Source: Oscillospiraceae bacterium
GTDB lineage: Bacteria > Bacillota > Clostridia > Oscillospirales > Ruminococcaceae
Length of the DNA stretch: 64,000 nucleotides
Direction of reading: 5' to 3'
NCBI GenBank assembly: GCA_004557855.1
Contig: SFFJ01000006.1
Coordinates: 51,450 to 115,449, forward strand
Shown: positions 7,179-17,753 of the stretch, piece after piece
Position numbering within the stretch: the stretch's first letter is position 1
Layout of the letters: each line of letters begins with the position of its first letter
Position numbers and translations under genes: made by a program
The notes under the pieces: generated by a model
What the model was told of the DNA's origin: nothing
The model's database searches: none
What the model saw: only the letters and a program-made list of their open reading frames with translations

Positions 7179-8771
7179 CTATTCCCGGTTAAACTCGGTC
7201 AGCTGAAGGCCCTCGTTGCGCTCCAGCGCCCACTGGATGTTCCACTCGCTCGCAAAGAGCAGCAGGTTGTTGCCCTTCAGGTCCTGCACCCACTTGGTGT
7301 CGCTGGTCAGCGTCATGGTCTTGGGGTCGGCGTCCCGGCTCGCGATCCACCGGATGTACCCGTAGGGCAGGTCGCTGCGCCGGATGTCCACACCGTATTC
7401 GTTCTTCAGCCGGTACTCCAGCACCTCAAACTGCAAAACGCCTACCACGCCCACGATCACACGTTCCATACCGCCGCCCGGCTCGGTGAAAATCTGTATG
7501 GCACCCTCCTGCGCAATCTGGGTCATGCCCTTGACGAACTGCTTGCGCTTCAGGGTGTCCACCTGCTCTATCGCCGCAAAATGCTCCGGTGCAAAGGTAG
7601 GAATTCCCTCGAACCGCACCTTCATCTTGGGGTCGCACACCGTATCCCCGATGGAGAAAATACCCGGGTCAAACACCCCGATGATATCCCCGGCGTACGC
7701 CTCCTCGATGATTTCCCGGTTCTCGGCCATCATCTGCTGGGGCTGCGCCAGCTTGATGCGCTTGCCCTCCTGCACGTGCAGGTACTCGGTGTCCTTTTGG
7801 AATTTCCCGGAGCAGATGCGCATGAATGCAATGCGGTCGCGGTGGTTCTTATTCATATTCGCCTGAATTTTGAACACAAAGGCGGAAAAGCTCTCATCAA
7901 AGGGGTCCACCATCCCGTCGATGGTCTTGCGGGGCAGCGGGGGCGTCGTCATCTGCAGGAAGTTCTCCAAAAAGGTCTCCACGCCGAAGTTGGTCAGCGC
8001 CGACCCGAAGAACACCGGGCTCAATTTACCGTGGCGCACCTTTTCTATATCAAATTCATAGCTTGCGCCGTCCAAAAGCTCGATGTCATCCACCAGCGCC
8101 TGCCGCTGATACGGCCCCAGCAGCTCATCCAGCCGTGCGGTATCGGTGATGTCGCACTCGATGGTCGCCAGCTTATTCTGCCCGTTGTGGAACTCATTAA
8201 AGGTCAGAATCTCCCGGCGGTCCCGGTCGAATACCCCCTTGAAATCCACGCCGCAGCCGATGGGCCAGTTCACCGGGTAGGTGCCGATGCCGAACTCCTT
8301 TTCCAGCTCCTCCAAAAGGTCAAAGGGGTTGCGGGCCTCACGGTCCAGCTTATTGATAAAGGTAAAGATGGGGATATCCCGCATGGCGCACACCTTAAAG
8401 AGCTTGCGGGTCTGCGGCTCTATGCCCTTTGCCGCATCAATGACCATCACGGCGCTGTCCGCCGCCATCAGGGTGCGGTAGGTATCCTCGCTGAAGTCCT
8501 GGTGTCCGGGGGTATCCAATATGTTGATGCAGAACCCCTTGTATTCAAACTGCATCACCGAGCTGGTGACCGAAATACCGCGCTGCTTTTCGATCTCCAT
8601 CCAGTCGGAGACCGCATGGCGCGCGGTCTTTTTGCCCTTCACCGAGCCCGCCAGCTGAATGGCCCCGCCGTAAAGCAGGAATTTTTCGGTCAGCGTGGTC
8701 TTACCGGCATCGGGGTGGGAGATAATGGCGAAGGTCCTCCGCCGGCTGATTTCCTCTTTGAGTGTTGCCAC
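7179..8771 (-). CDS. prfC: Peptide chain release factor 3
   Basis: 530 residues. The translational GTPase domain is N-terminal: P-loop S-H-P-D-A-G-K-T-T (about 19-27), D-T-P-G-H (G3, about 87-91) and N-K-L-D (G4, about 141). EF-Tu-like domain II and the RF3-specific C-terminal domain follow. RF3 uses GTP to eject RF1/RF2 from the ribosome after peptide release. Length fits the family (about 525-530). The start is GTG at 8771 with AAGGAAGG upstream. It is transcribed alone from a good promoter at 8841-8869 and ends at a bidirectional terminator. Confidence 0.97.
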   Translation of the reverse strand: MATLKEEISRRRTFAIISHPDAGKTTLTEKFLLYGGAIQLAGSVKGKKTARHAVSDWMEIEKQRGISVTSSVMQFEYKGFCINILDTPGHQDFSEDTYRTLMAADSAVMVIDAAKGIEPQTRKLFKVCAMRDIPIFTFINKLDREARNPFDLLEELEKEFGIGTYPVNWPIGCGVDFKGVFDRDRREILTFNEFHNGQNKLATIECDITDTARLDELLGPYQRQALVDDIELLDGASYEFDIEKVRHGKLSPVFFGSALTNFGVETFLENFLQMTTPPLPRKTIDGMVDPFDESFSAFVFKIQANMNKNHRDRIAFMRICSGKFQKDTEYLHVQEGKRIKLAQPQQMMAENREIIEEAYAGDIIGVFDPGIFSIGDTVCDPKMKVRFEGIPTFAPEHFAAIEQVDTLKRKQFVKGMTQIAQEGAIQIFTEPGGGMERVIVGVVGVLQFEVLEYRLKNEYGVDIRRSDLPYGYIRWIASRDADPKTMTLTSDTKWVQDLKGNNLLLFASEWNIQWALERNEGLQLTEFNRE

Positions 8772-8840
8772 AGTGTTTCGTCCTTCCTTTGGCAGTTATT
8801 TTCCGCCGCCCTTTCCCGGCGGCACAAATCACAGGGATAT

Positions 8841-8869
8841 ATTTTACCACAGTCCCGCCGCATTTACAA
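8841..8869 (-). promoter_or_regulatory. Promoter of prfC
   Basis: On the minus strand: TTGTAA (8864-8869), 17-bp spacer, TAAAAT (8841-8846). It is followed by a leader of about 65 bases with a small GC hairpin before the GTG start. Confidence 0.7.
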
Positions 8870-8896
8870 GGAAAAACCGCTTATTTTCCCGCCCAT

Positions 8897-8987
8897 CGGC
8901 GGAGCCGCACGCCCGCCACGGCGGGCGTAACCCGGCGCCCCACCGGGGCGCCGGGCGGCCGGGCTCCGCCCGGCCGCGGCTCCGCCG
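8897..8987. repeat. Cloverleaf element C
   Basis: The 12-bp outer arms 8897-8908 and 8976-8987 enclose hairpins at 8909-8928 (9 bp), 8931-8955 (11 bp, loop ACC) and 8956-8976 (9 bp, loop TCC; its last base is shared with the outer arm). TGCCCCCTGC follows at 8990-8999. It lies between prfC and the FkbM-type gene, close to the latter's stop codon. Confidence 0.88.
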
Positions 8988-9038
8988 CCTGCCCCCTGCG
9001 CCCGCCGGCCCTTTTTGCGTCCCAAAAGCCCCTGCCCC

Positions 9039-10064
9039 CTACACAAAGCAGTAGTTCACATCCCACGCCGGCAGGCAGGGGTGGTGCCGCAAATACACCT
9101 TGTAGTCCGGCCGCAGCGCCAGCACCGCCAGCGGCAGCCGCCACAGGTCCTCGCTGCGGTGGTACGCCGAAACCAGCAGCCGGGGACGCCACCGCCGCAG
9201 CGTCTTTTCCATCCCGGCAATCGCCTCGGCCTCCATCCCCTCCACGTCCATCTTGATGAGGCTCACCGCCTGCCCGCACAGGATGTTATCCACACTGTCC
9301 AGCTCGGTCATCGCACCGGCCTCCGCCAAATGCGACCCCCGCCCCGCACCTCCTGCAAAGGGCAGCCGGGCATAGCGGCTGTACGCCCCCAGCCGGTACA
9401 GGATGCAGTCATGCAGCGCCGCCGTATTCTTTTCCAGCTTCGCAAAGGTTACGGGGTCCGGCTCCAGCGCCGTAATGCGCCGCCACGCCCCCGCATGCTC
9501 TATAAATTCCGCTATCGTATCGCCGGTATAGGCGCCCAGATCCATAAAATGCTCCTCCCGCCCCGGCCGCAGGATCTTCTCCCACACCTCCGCCGGGTCG
9601 GTCTCGCAGCCCCGCAGCAGCTCTATCCTGCCGGTCAGCTTGTATTCCGCCACATTTCGCAGCACCCTGCGGGACTGCTCATCCGCCAAAAGCCCGTACA
9701 CCCGTTCCAGCTCCTCCCGGTGGGCTTTGGCATATTCCCGGGTGAATAACTCCTCCCCCGCCACCGGCACGTCGGGGGCGTACAGCTCCTGCTCTTCCGC
9801 CAGCCGTTCTATCTCTGCCATCACCTCCGGCCGGTGGGTCCCAAAGCACACCAGCACCACCATCTCGCCGTATCTCTCTTTTACCGTTCGGTAGTCGGTC
9901 ACCGGGAACCCCATAAACTCCTGCCCCCGGGTAAACCCCTCACTGGCAAACACCCCCGCCGCAGGGATGCCCCTTTTGCCCATCTCTGCCAGTATCTTTT
10001 CGGCACCGTCCCCCATCCCGTACAGCAGGATGGGCTTCTGCGTCCTCTCCAGCTTTTCCCACAT
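9039..10064 (-). CDS. FkbM-family methyltransferase with N-terminal Rossmann-like domain
   Basis: 341 residues from the chosen start. The N-terminal part (P-I-L-L-Y-G-M-G-D-G-A-E-K-I) looks like a nucleotide-binding or sugar-modifying accessory fold. The C-terminal half carries the S-adenosylmethionine site F-M-D-L-G-A-Y-T-G-D-T (about residue 170), A-L-E-P-D-P, and the FkbM signature I-K-M-D-V-E-G-M-E. FkbM enzymes methylate oxygen atoms of sugars, glycans or polyketides; the substrate here is unknown. The ATG at 10064 has purine-rich sequence directly upstream. An earlier in-frame start would fall inside cloverleaf element D and is rejected. No operon partners are visible. Confidence 0.8.
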   Translation of the reverse strand: MWEKLERTQKPILLYGMGDGAEKILAEMGKRGIPAAGVFASEGFTRGQEFMGFPVTDYRTVKERYGEMVVLVCFGTHRPEVMAEIERLAEEQELYAPDVPVAGEELFTREYAKAHREELERVYGLLADEQSRRVLRNVAEYKLTGRIELLRGCETDPAEVWEKILRPGREEHFMDLGAYTGDTIAEFIEHAGAWRRITALEPDPVTFAKLEKNTAALHDCILYRLGAYSRYARLPFAGGAGRGSHLAEAGAMTELDSVDNILCGQAVSLIKMDVEGMEAEAIAGMEKTLRRWRPRLLVSAYHRSEDLWRLPLAVLALRPDYKVYLRHHPCLPAWDVNYCFV

Positions 10065-10097
10065 CTCCTCTTTCCACCCCCTGCAAGCCCCGCCTCC

Positions 10098-10181
10098 GGG
10101 GGCCGCGCGCACGCTCACGCGTGCACGCGCGGGCATCCGCCCGCGCGCCTGCGCGCCCTACGGGCGCGCGGCGCGGCCCCC
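10098..10181. repeat. Cloverleaf element D
   Basis: The 11-bp outer arms 10098-10108 and 10171-10181 enclose hairpins at 10109-10124 (6 bp), 10126-10147 (9 bp, loop ATCC) and 10151-10169 (8 bp, loop TAC). CCCCTGCAAGCC lies just outside, on the left. It is in the 10065-10347 gap between two divergent genes and abuts the 5' end of the FkbM-type gene. Confidence 0.85.
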
Positions 10182-10261
10182 TCCCGGTTTCTTGCGAATT
10201 TTTCTCCCCCCATTTTACCACAGCCGCCGCCCCGCCGCAAATCGTTGTTCACAAAAAATTT

Positions 10262-10284
10262 GCAAATTGATTTATATAATTTGC
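10262..10284. promoter_or_regulatory. Inverted repeat next to the RHH-clpB promoter, possible operator
   Basis: GCAAATT (10262-10268) and AATTTGC (10278-10284) are perfect 7-bp inverted repeats ending one base before the -35 box at 10285. A binding site for the ribbon-helix-helix protein encoded just downstream is possible. This is inference from position and symmetry only. Confidence 0.4.
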
Positions 10285-10313
10285 TTGACAAATTTCATAA
10301 GCAGGACTACAAT
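10285..10313 (+). promoter_or_regulatory. Promoter of the RHH-clpB operon
   Basis: TTGACA (10285-10290), 17-bp spacer, TACAAT (10308-10313). It lies 34 bases before the ATG at 10348. No CIRCE or CtsR-type tandem repeat is visible here. Confidence 0.82.
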
Positions 10314-10347
10314 TGACATTGGAAAGCCGGGAAAGGAGGCGTCCCCG

Positions 10348-11004
10348 ATGAAGAAAAATGTCTATTCCCTCGTCCTCTCGGAGGACGTGGTTCACGAAAT
10401 CGATAAAATGGCCTACCGACAGGGCACCAACCGCAGTAATCTGGTCAATCAAATTCTGGCCGAATACGCCAGCCTGATCACCCCGGAACGCCGCATCAGC
10501 CACCTTCTTTCGGAGGTGCGCCGCCACTTTGAGGAGGCCGCGGGCTTTCAGCTTCCGGCCGCCACCGCCGGGGGAATGACCCTGCGCACCGCCCTGCAAT
10601 ATAAATACAACCCCACCGTCCGGTACAGTCTGGAGCTTTCGCGGGATAACCAGTCGGTCGGCACCCTTCGGGTGTCGCTGCGGACCCAGAACAGCCGGCT
10701 CATCATGGCCATGGTCAATTTTTACGGCCTGTGGGATACCGTCGAAACGGCCTTTTTGGGGCGGCAGCAAAGCATGGTGGACGGCGAACGCTACCTCCGG
10801 GTTCTGGTGCTGCAAAGCACCGGGCCGCAGGGCCTTTTGCTGGGCAGCGAAGCCCTCGGGGAGCTGATCGCCGATTATATCGCCACCTTTGATGCAGCAC
10901 TGAAATTCTACTTTTCCGCCCCGGAGCCGCAGTCCCCTGCCGTAAGGCAGCAGGTCGAACGGCTGTACCGGGAATATTACGAACGGCGGAATATCGCCGT
11001 ATAA
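10348..11004 (+). CDS. Ribbon-helix-helix-like DNA-binding protein of unknown family
   Basis: 218 residues. The N-terminus (Y-S-L-V-L-S-E-D-V-V-H-E-I-D-K-M-A, then T-N-R-S-N-L-V-N-Q-I-L) matches the strand-helix-helix layout of CopG/MetJ-type repressors. The remaining ~165 residues form an alpha/beta domain I do not recognise. GAAAGGAGG lies 8 bases before the ATG. clpB starts 32 bases after the stop, so both share the promoter at 10285. By position it may be an autoregulator that also controls clpB, in place of HrcA or CtsR; that is inference. Confidence 0.7.
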   Translation: MKKNVYSLVLSEDVVHEIDKMAYRQGTNRSNLVNQILAEYASLITPERRISHLLSEVRRHFEEAAGFQLPAATAGGMTLRTALQYKYNPTVRYSLELSRDNQSVGTLRVSLRTQNSRLIMAMVNFYGLWDTVETAFLGRQQSMVDGERYLRVLVLQSTGPQGLLLGSEALGELIADYIATFDAALKFYFSAPEPQSPAVRQQVERLYREYYERRNIAV

Positions 11005-11036
11005 CCCATGAAAAACCAATGTGAGGAGGATGTTTT

Positions 11037-13628
<2,592 letters not shown>

Positions 13629-13635
13629 CTAAAAA

Positions 13636-13773
13636 CGGATAGCGGCCGCCATGGGCGGCCGGAGAGATCGGAGGGCGGCAAGAAACCCCGCCGGCAGGCT
13701 TACGCCCGGTGAAGCGAAGCGGAGGCGGGCTGACGCCTGACAAGGGGTGACGCAGCCGAGACCGATCTATCCG
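13636..13773 (+). ncRNA. Candidate structured RNA between clpB and htpG
   Basis: The 198-base gap between clpB and htpG folds compactly. CGGAT (13636-13640) pairs with ATCCG (13769-13773). GGCCGCC pairs with GGCGGCC (13644-13660, loop ATG). AGATCGG (13665-13671) pairs with CCGATCT (13762-13768). GGCGG/CCGCC form a hairpin at 13674-13692. CAGGC (13695-13699)/GCCTG (13735-13739) is stacked on GCCCG (13704-13708)/CGGGC (13726-13730) across an internal loop TTAC/TGAC. The 5' GGCCGCC can instead pair with 13782-13788, giving an alternative fold. Unpaired stretches such as AAGAAACC and GGGGTGACGCAGCCGAGA look like conserved RNA loops. It could be a cis-regulator of htpG or a stand-alone RNA. I would test the raiA RNA family first, but I cannot confirm it. 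Confidence 0.6.
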
Positions 13774-13826
13774 GTTGCCGGGGCGGCCGCGGAATGATAA
13801 AACAAAAAACAAAGGAGCCTGTGACC

Positions 13827-15734
13827 ATGAGAACGAAGCAGTTCAAAGCCGAGAGCAAAAAGCTGTTGGACATGATGATCAATTCCATCTACACCCACAA
13901 GGAGATTTTCCTGCGGGAGCTGGTGAGCAATGCCAGCGATGCCATCGATAAGCTGTACTTCCGTTCGCTGACCGATGACACCGTGACCCTTGCCCGCAGC
14001 GATTATAAAATTGCGCTGGCGGTGGATAAGGAAAACCGCCTGCTTTCCATCACCGATAACGGCTGCGGCATGACCGCCGAGGAGCTGGAAAAAAATCTGG
14101 GCACCATAGCCAGAAGCGGCAGCCTGGATTTTAAGCGGGAAAACGAGACCGGCGAGGAGGTCGAGGTCATCGGGCAGTTCGGCGTGGGATTCTATTCCGC
14201 CTTTATGGTGGCCGACCATGTAACGGTGGAAAGCCGTGCCTGGGATGAGGCCGCCGGCAGCCGCTGGGAGTCCTCCGGGGCGGAGGGCTACACCATAGAG
14301 CCCTGCGAAATGGAGCAGAAGGGGACCCGCATCACGCTGCACCTGAAGGATGACACCGAGGATGAAAAATACAGCGAATTCCTGGAGGAGTACCGCCTTT
14401 CCGAGCTGGTGAAGAAGTATTCCGACTATATCCGCTATCCCATTACCCTGATGATGCCGCAGTACCGCCAAAAGGCGGTGCCGGAGGGCGAAGAAGCCCC
14501 CGAAAAGCCGGAATATGAGACCGTCTGGGAGGAAACGACCCTGAACAGCATGATCCCGCTGTGGCGCAAGCAGAAGAGCGAGGTCACCCCGGAGGAGTAT
14601 AACGAATTCTACAAGGGCAAGTTCTACGATTACGAGGACCCGGCGGTGACCATCCACACCAGAACCGAGGGCAACGCCACCTTCCGGGCGCTGCTGTTCA
14701 TCCCGGCACACGCCCCGATGAACTACTACACCACCGGCTATGAAAAGGGGCTGCAGCTTTATTCCCGCGGCGTTCTCATCATGGAAAAGTGCGCCGACCT
14801 GCTGCCCGATTATTTCAGCTTTGTAAAGGGGCTGGTGGACAGCGAGGATCTTTCCCTCAACATCAGCCGGGAGATGCTGCAGCATGACCGTCAGCTGCAG
14901 CTCATCGAACGGGCGCTGGAGCGCCGCATCAAGGGCGAGCTGGAAAAGCTGCTGGAAAATGACCGTGAAAAATACGAGGCGTTGTGGAAGGAGTTCGGCA
15001 CGCAGCTGACCTACGGCCTGTGCCTGGATTACGGCGCCCACAAGGAGACGCTGCAGGACCTGCTGCTGTTCTATTCCTCCACCGAAAAGAAGCTGACTAC
15101 CTTGAAGGAGTACGTCGGCCGGATGAAGGAGGGGCAGGAGGCCATCTACTACGGCTGCGGCAAGACGGTAGAGGCGGTGGACGCGCTGCCGCAGGCAGAT
15201 CAGATCAAGGAAGCCGGCTACGAGATGCTGTATATGGTCGGCCAGGTGGATGAATTTGCCGTAAAGACGATGCGCGACTATGACGGCAAGAAGTTCCTCA
15301 ACATCCGTACCGATGAGATCGATCTTTCCACCGAGGAGCAGAAGAAGGCGCTGGCCGAGGAGAACGAGGCGGCGGCCGAGCTCTTTGCGGCGATGAAGGA
15401 GGCGCTGGGGGATAAGGTCCATGCCGTGCGCTTTACCGATAAGCTCAAATCCCACCCGGTCTGCCTTTCCACCGAGGGCGGGCTTTCGATGGAGATGGAG
15501 CAGACCCTCAACGCCATGCCCGGCCGGGAGGGGCGCTTCAAGGCCGATGTGGTGCTGGAATTGAACCCCGACCACCCCGTGACCGCCAGGCTGAAGCAAT
15601 ACGCCGTGACCGACAAGGAAAAGCTGGCGGATTACTCCAAGCTGCTGTATGCCGAGGGCTGTCTCATCGGTGGGGTACCGATCGAGGAGCCGGCGGAGCT
15701 GTGTCGGCTCATCACCGGGCTGATGGAGCAGTAA
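13827..15734 (+). CDS. htpG: Molecular chaperone HtpG (Hsp90)
   Basis: 635 residues. The GHKL ATPase domain is N-terminal, with L-V-S-N-A-S-D-A-I-D-K-L (catalytic helix), D-N-G-C-G-M-T and G-Q-F-G-V-G-F-Y-S-A-F (ATP lid). The middle domain contains the R-x-x-x-Q-like N-I-S-R-E-M-L-Q segment, and the dimerisation domain follows. It is a cytoplasmic dimeric chaperone acting with DnaK on client proteins. ATG at 13827 is preferred because AAAGGAG lies 9 bases upstream; an earlier ATG at 13794 has no ribosome site. It follows clpB and the structured RNA candidate in the same direction. No own promoter is obvious, so it may be read from upstream. Confidence 0.97.
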   Translation: MRTKQFKAESKKLLDMMINSIYTHKEIFLRELVSNASDAIDKLYFRSLTDDTVTLARSDYKIALAVDKENRLLSITDNGCGMTAEELEKNLGTIARSGSLDFKRENETGEEVEVIGQFGVGFYSAFMVADHVTVESRAWDEAAGSRWESSGAEGYTIEPCEMEQKGTRITLHLKDDTEDEKYSEFLEEYRLSELVKKYSDYIRYPITLMMPQYRQKAVPEGEEAPEKPEYETVWEETTLNSMIPLWRKQKSEVTPEEYNEFYKGKFYDYEDPAVTIHTRTEGNATFRALLFIPAHAPMNYYTTGYEKGLQLYSRGVLIMEKCADLLPDYFSFVKGLVDSEDLSLNISREMLQHDRQLQLIERALERRIKGELEKLLENDREKYEALWKEFGTQLTYGLCLDYGAHKETLQDLLLFYSSTEKKLTTLKEYVGRMKEGQEAIYYGCGKTVEAVDALPQADQIKEAGYEMLYMVGQVDEFAVKTMRDYDGKKFLNIRTDEIDLSTEEQKKALAEENEAAAELFAAMKEALGDKVHAVRFTDKLKSHPVCLSTEGGLSMEMEQTLNAMPGREGRFKADVVLELNPDHPVTARLKQYAVTDKEKLADYSKLLYAEGCLIGGVPIEEPAELCRLITGLMEQ

Positions 15735-15772
15735 AGCCGGAGAGTGACTGCAGGGGGATGGCCCGGGGAGGG

Positions 15773-15848
15773 GGCCCCGCAGGGGCCGTGGCGAAGCCAC
15801 GGGGACGGCCGGAGGCCGTCACGGCGCGGAGCGCCGCCCTGCGGGGCC
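15773..15848. repeat. Cloverleaf element E
   Basis: The 12-bp outer arms 15773-15784 and 15837-15848 enclose hairpins at 15786-15802 (7 bp, loop GAA), 15804-15820 (7 bp, loop GGA) and 15822-15836 (6 bp, loop GGA). CTGCAGGGGG occurs on both sides in the same orientation (15749-15758 and 15861-15870). The core is identical to element F1, 3 kb away. Confidence 0.92.
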
Positions 15849-15975
15849 TTATTCTGCGGGCTGCAGGGGGTAAAAAAAGTGGTGCAGATGCCCATCTGCC
15901 CCCTGCTGTCCCCTTTCCTTTTTCGGGAAACTGTGCTATATTAAATACAGAATAACCGAAAGGGGAAGCATATCC

Positions 15976-17571
15976 ATGAAATTGAGCTTTTGGGGGGCGG
16001 CACGGGTCGTGACCGGCAGCTGCCACCGTTTGACCGCCTGCGGCAAAAATATCCTCATCGACTGCGGCCTGCAGCAGGGCGGCGATGTGTATAACGAAAA
16101 CGAGCTGTTCTTTGATGCGACGGCAATCGATGCGGTATGTGTGACCCACGCCCACACCGACCACAGCGGGCGGCTGCCGCTGCTGGTGAAAAACGGCTAC
16201 AAGGGGCCGATCTATGCCACGCGGGCGACCTGCGACCTTTTGAAGATCATGCTGATGGACAGCGCGCGGATCCAGGAGACGGACGCCCAGTGGAAGGCGA
16301 GAAAGAATAAGCGCAGCGGCGACCCTGCCGTGGAGGCGCTGTACACCGTGCAGGACGCCGCCGATACGCTGGAGCTGCTGGTGCCGGTAAGCTACGGCGA
16401 CCGCACCGAGCTGTTCCCCGGGGTGGAGGCGGACTGGTATGACGCCGGCCACCTGCTGGGGTCGGCGGTGATACGCTTTACCGTGACCGAGGAGGAGGAG
16501 ACCCGCACCGTCATCTTTTCCGGGGATATCGGCAATGTGAACAAGCCCATTATACGGGACCCGCAGCCGGTGCCTGCCGCCGATTATGTGGTGATGGAAT
16601 CCACCTACGGCGACCGCCTGCATGAAAGCGGCGAGGATGTGCCGCGGGACCTTTCCGAGATCATAGACCGGACGCTGGCAAGGGGCGGCAATGTCATCAT
16701 CCCGTCCTTTGCGGTGGGACGCACGCAGGAGCTTTTATACTATCTTCGGGAGATCAAGGTGCGGGGACTGGTGAAAACGAACCCCAATTTCAGCGTTTAC
16801 GTGGATAGCCCGCTGGCGCTGGAGGCCACCCAGATCTATGACGGCGACCTGACCGGCTATGCCGATGAGGAGACGCTGGAGCTCCTGAAAAAGGGCTTTC
16901 GGCCCATCAGCTTCCCCGGCCTGCGGCTTTCCCGCACGGTGGATGAATCCATTGCGCTGAACAGCGACCCGACCCCCAAGATCATTATTGCCTCCAGCGG
17001 TATGTGTGAGGCCGGGCGCATCCGGCACCACCTGAAGCACAACCTGTGGCGCTCCGAATGCTCGGTGATCTTTGTGGGATACCAGAGCGAGGGGACGATG
17101 GGGCGGCTGCTGCTGGACGGGCTTTCCTCCATCAAGCTGTTCGGCGAAAAGATAGCGGTAAAGGCAGAGATCTGCTCCTTCCGGTACATGTCCAGCCACG
17201 CCGATAAAAACGGCCTGCAGCACTGGCTGGAGATGCAGGGGGAAAAGCCGCAAAAGGTCTTTATCGTGCATGGCGAGGAGGAGGCGGCGCTTTCCTTCGC
17301 GGAGACGCTGCGGGGACTGGGCTATACCGCCGAGGTGCCGCTTTTTGAATCGGAATACAGCCTGCTGGACGGCGCCTGCCTTGCCAAGGGTCGGGATTTC
17401 CCGCGCGACAAGGAGAAGAAGCCCGGCTTCATCAGCGAGGTGTTCCGTCGGCTGCTGGCTGCGCTGGACCGTCTTACCGGCATTGCGAACGGCTACCGGC
17501 AGGGTGCCAACAAGGATGTGGCGCGCTTTGCGGACGAGGTGGAGGCGCTGTGCCGGCGGTGGGAGAAATAA
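15976..17571 (+). CDS. Metallo-beta-lactamase/beta-CASP family nuclease
   Basis: 531 residues. The metal-binding motif H-A-H-T-D-H-S-G is at about residues 57-64, with later D-A-G-H-L-L-G-S, F-S-G-D-I-G (metal Asp) and the beta-CASP blocks (E-S-T-Y-G-D, then S-S-G-M-C-E-A-G-R and I-V-H-G-E). This is the layout of the RNA-processing 'RMMBL' branch (YSH1/Ttha0252-like), which cleaves RNA in the cytoplasm. Compared with those proteins it has a longer C-terminal tail of about 70 residues ending in a basic/acidic helix. GAAAGGGG precedes the ATG. It is a single-gene unit ended by the terminator at 17619-17650. RNase activity is inferred from the family. Confidence 0.9.
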   Translation: MKLSFWGAARVVTGSCHRLTACGKNILIDCGLQQGGDVYNENELFFDATAIDAVCVTHAHTDHSGRLPLLVKNGYKGPIYATRATCDLLKIMLMDSARIQETDAQWKARKNKRSGDPAVEALYTVQDAADTLELLVPVSYGDRTELFPGVEADWYDAGHLLGSAVIRFTVTEEEETRTVIFSGDIGNVNKPIIRDPQPVPAADYVVMESTYGDRLHESGEDVPRDLSEIIDRTLARGGNVIIPSFAVGRTQELLYYLREIKVRGLVKTNPNFSVYVDSPLALEATQIYDGDLTGYADEETLELLKKGFRPISFPGLRLSRTVDESIALNSDPTPKIIIASSGMCEAGRIRHHLKHNLWRSECSVIFVGYQSEGTMGRLLLDGLSSIKLFGEKIAVKAEICSFRYMSSHADKNGLQHWLEMQGEKPQKVFIVHGEEEAALSFAETLRGLGYTAEVPLFESEYSLLDGACLAKGRDFPRDKEKKPGFISEVFRRLLAALDRLTGIANGYRQGANKDVARFADEVEALCRRWEK

Positions 17572-17618
17572 TCACCGTCCTGCCCGTGTGCCATCTTTAC
17601 AGACATCCTATCATGCAT

Positions 17619-17650
17619 TTTCCCTCTCCCGCATGAGAGGGGGAATTTTT
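17619..17650 (+). terminator. Terminator of the beta-CASP gene
   Basis: TTCCCTCTC (17620-17628) pairs with GAGAGGG(GG)AA and is followed by TTTTT. Confidence 0.78.
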
Positions 17651-17665
17651 GCGGCGGGTAGGCTG

Positions 17666-17694
17666 TTGCAAATTTTAGCTTTTACCGTTATAAT
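17666..17694 (+). promoter_or_regulatory. Promoter of the lipoprotein gene
   Basis: TTGCAA (17666-17671), 17-bp spacer, TATAAT (17689-17694); 60 bases before the ATG at 17754. Confidence 0.8.
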
Positions 17695-17753
17695 AAGGGT
17701 GGGAACACCATTGCTTTTTGCCTGTTCCGACAGAGATGCATCAGGAGGAAAAC

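Noticed and set aside
10065-10136. A longer N-terminus for the FkbM-type protein starting at 10136
   Set aside because: The extra codons fall in cloverleaf element D and give an R/A/P-rich stretch unlike the family.
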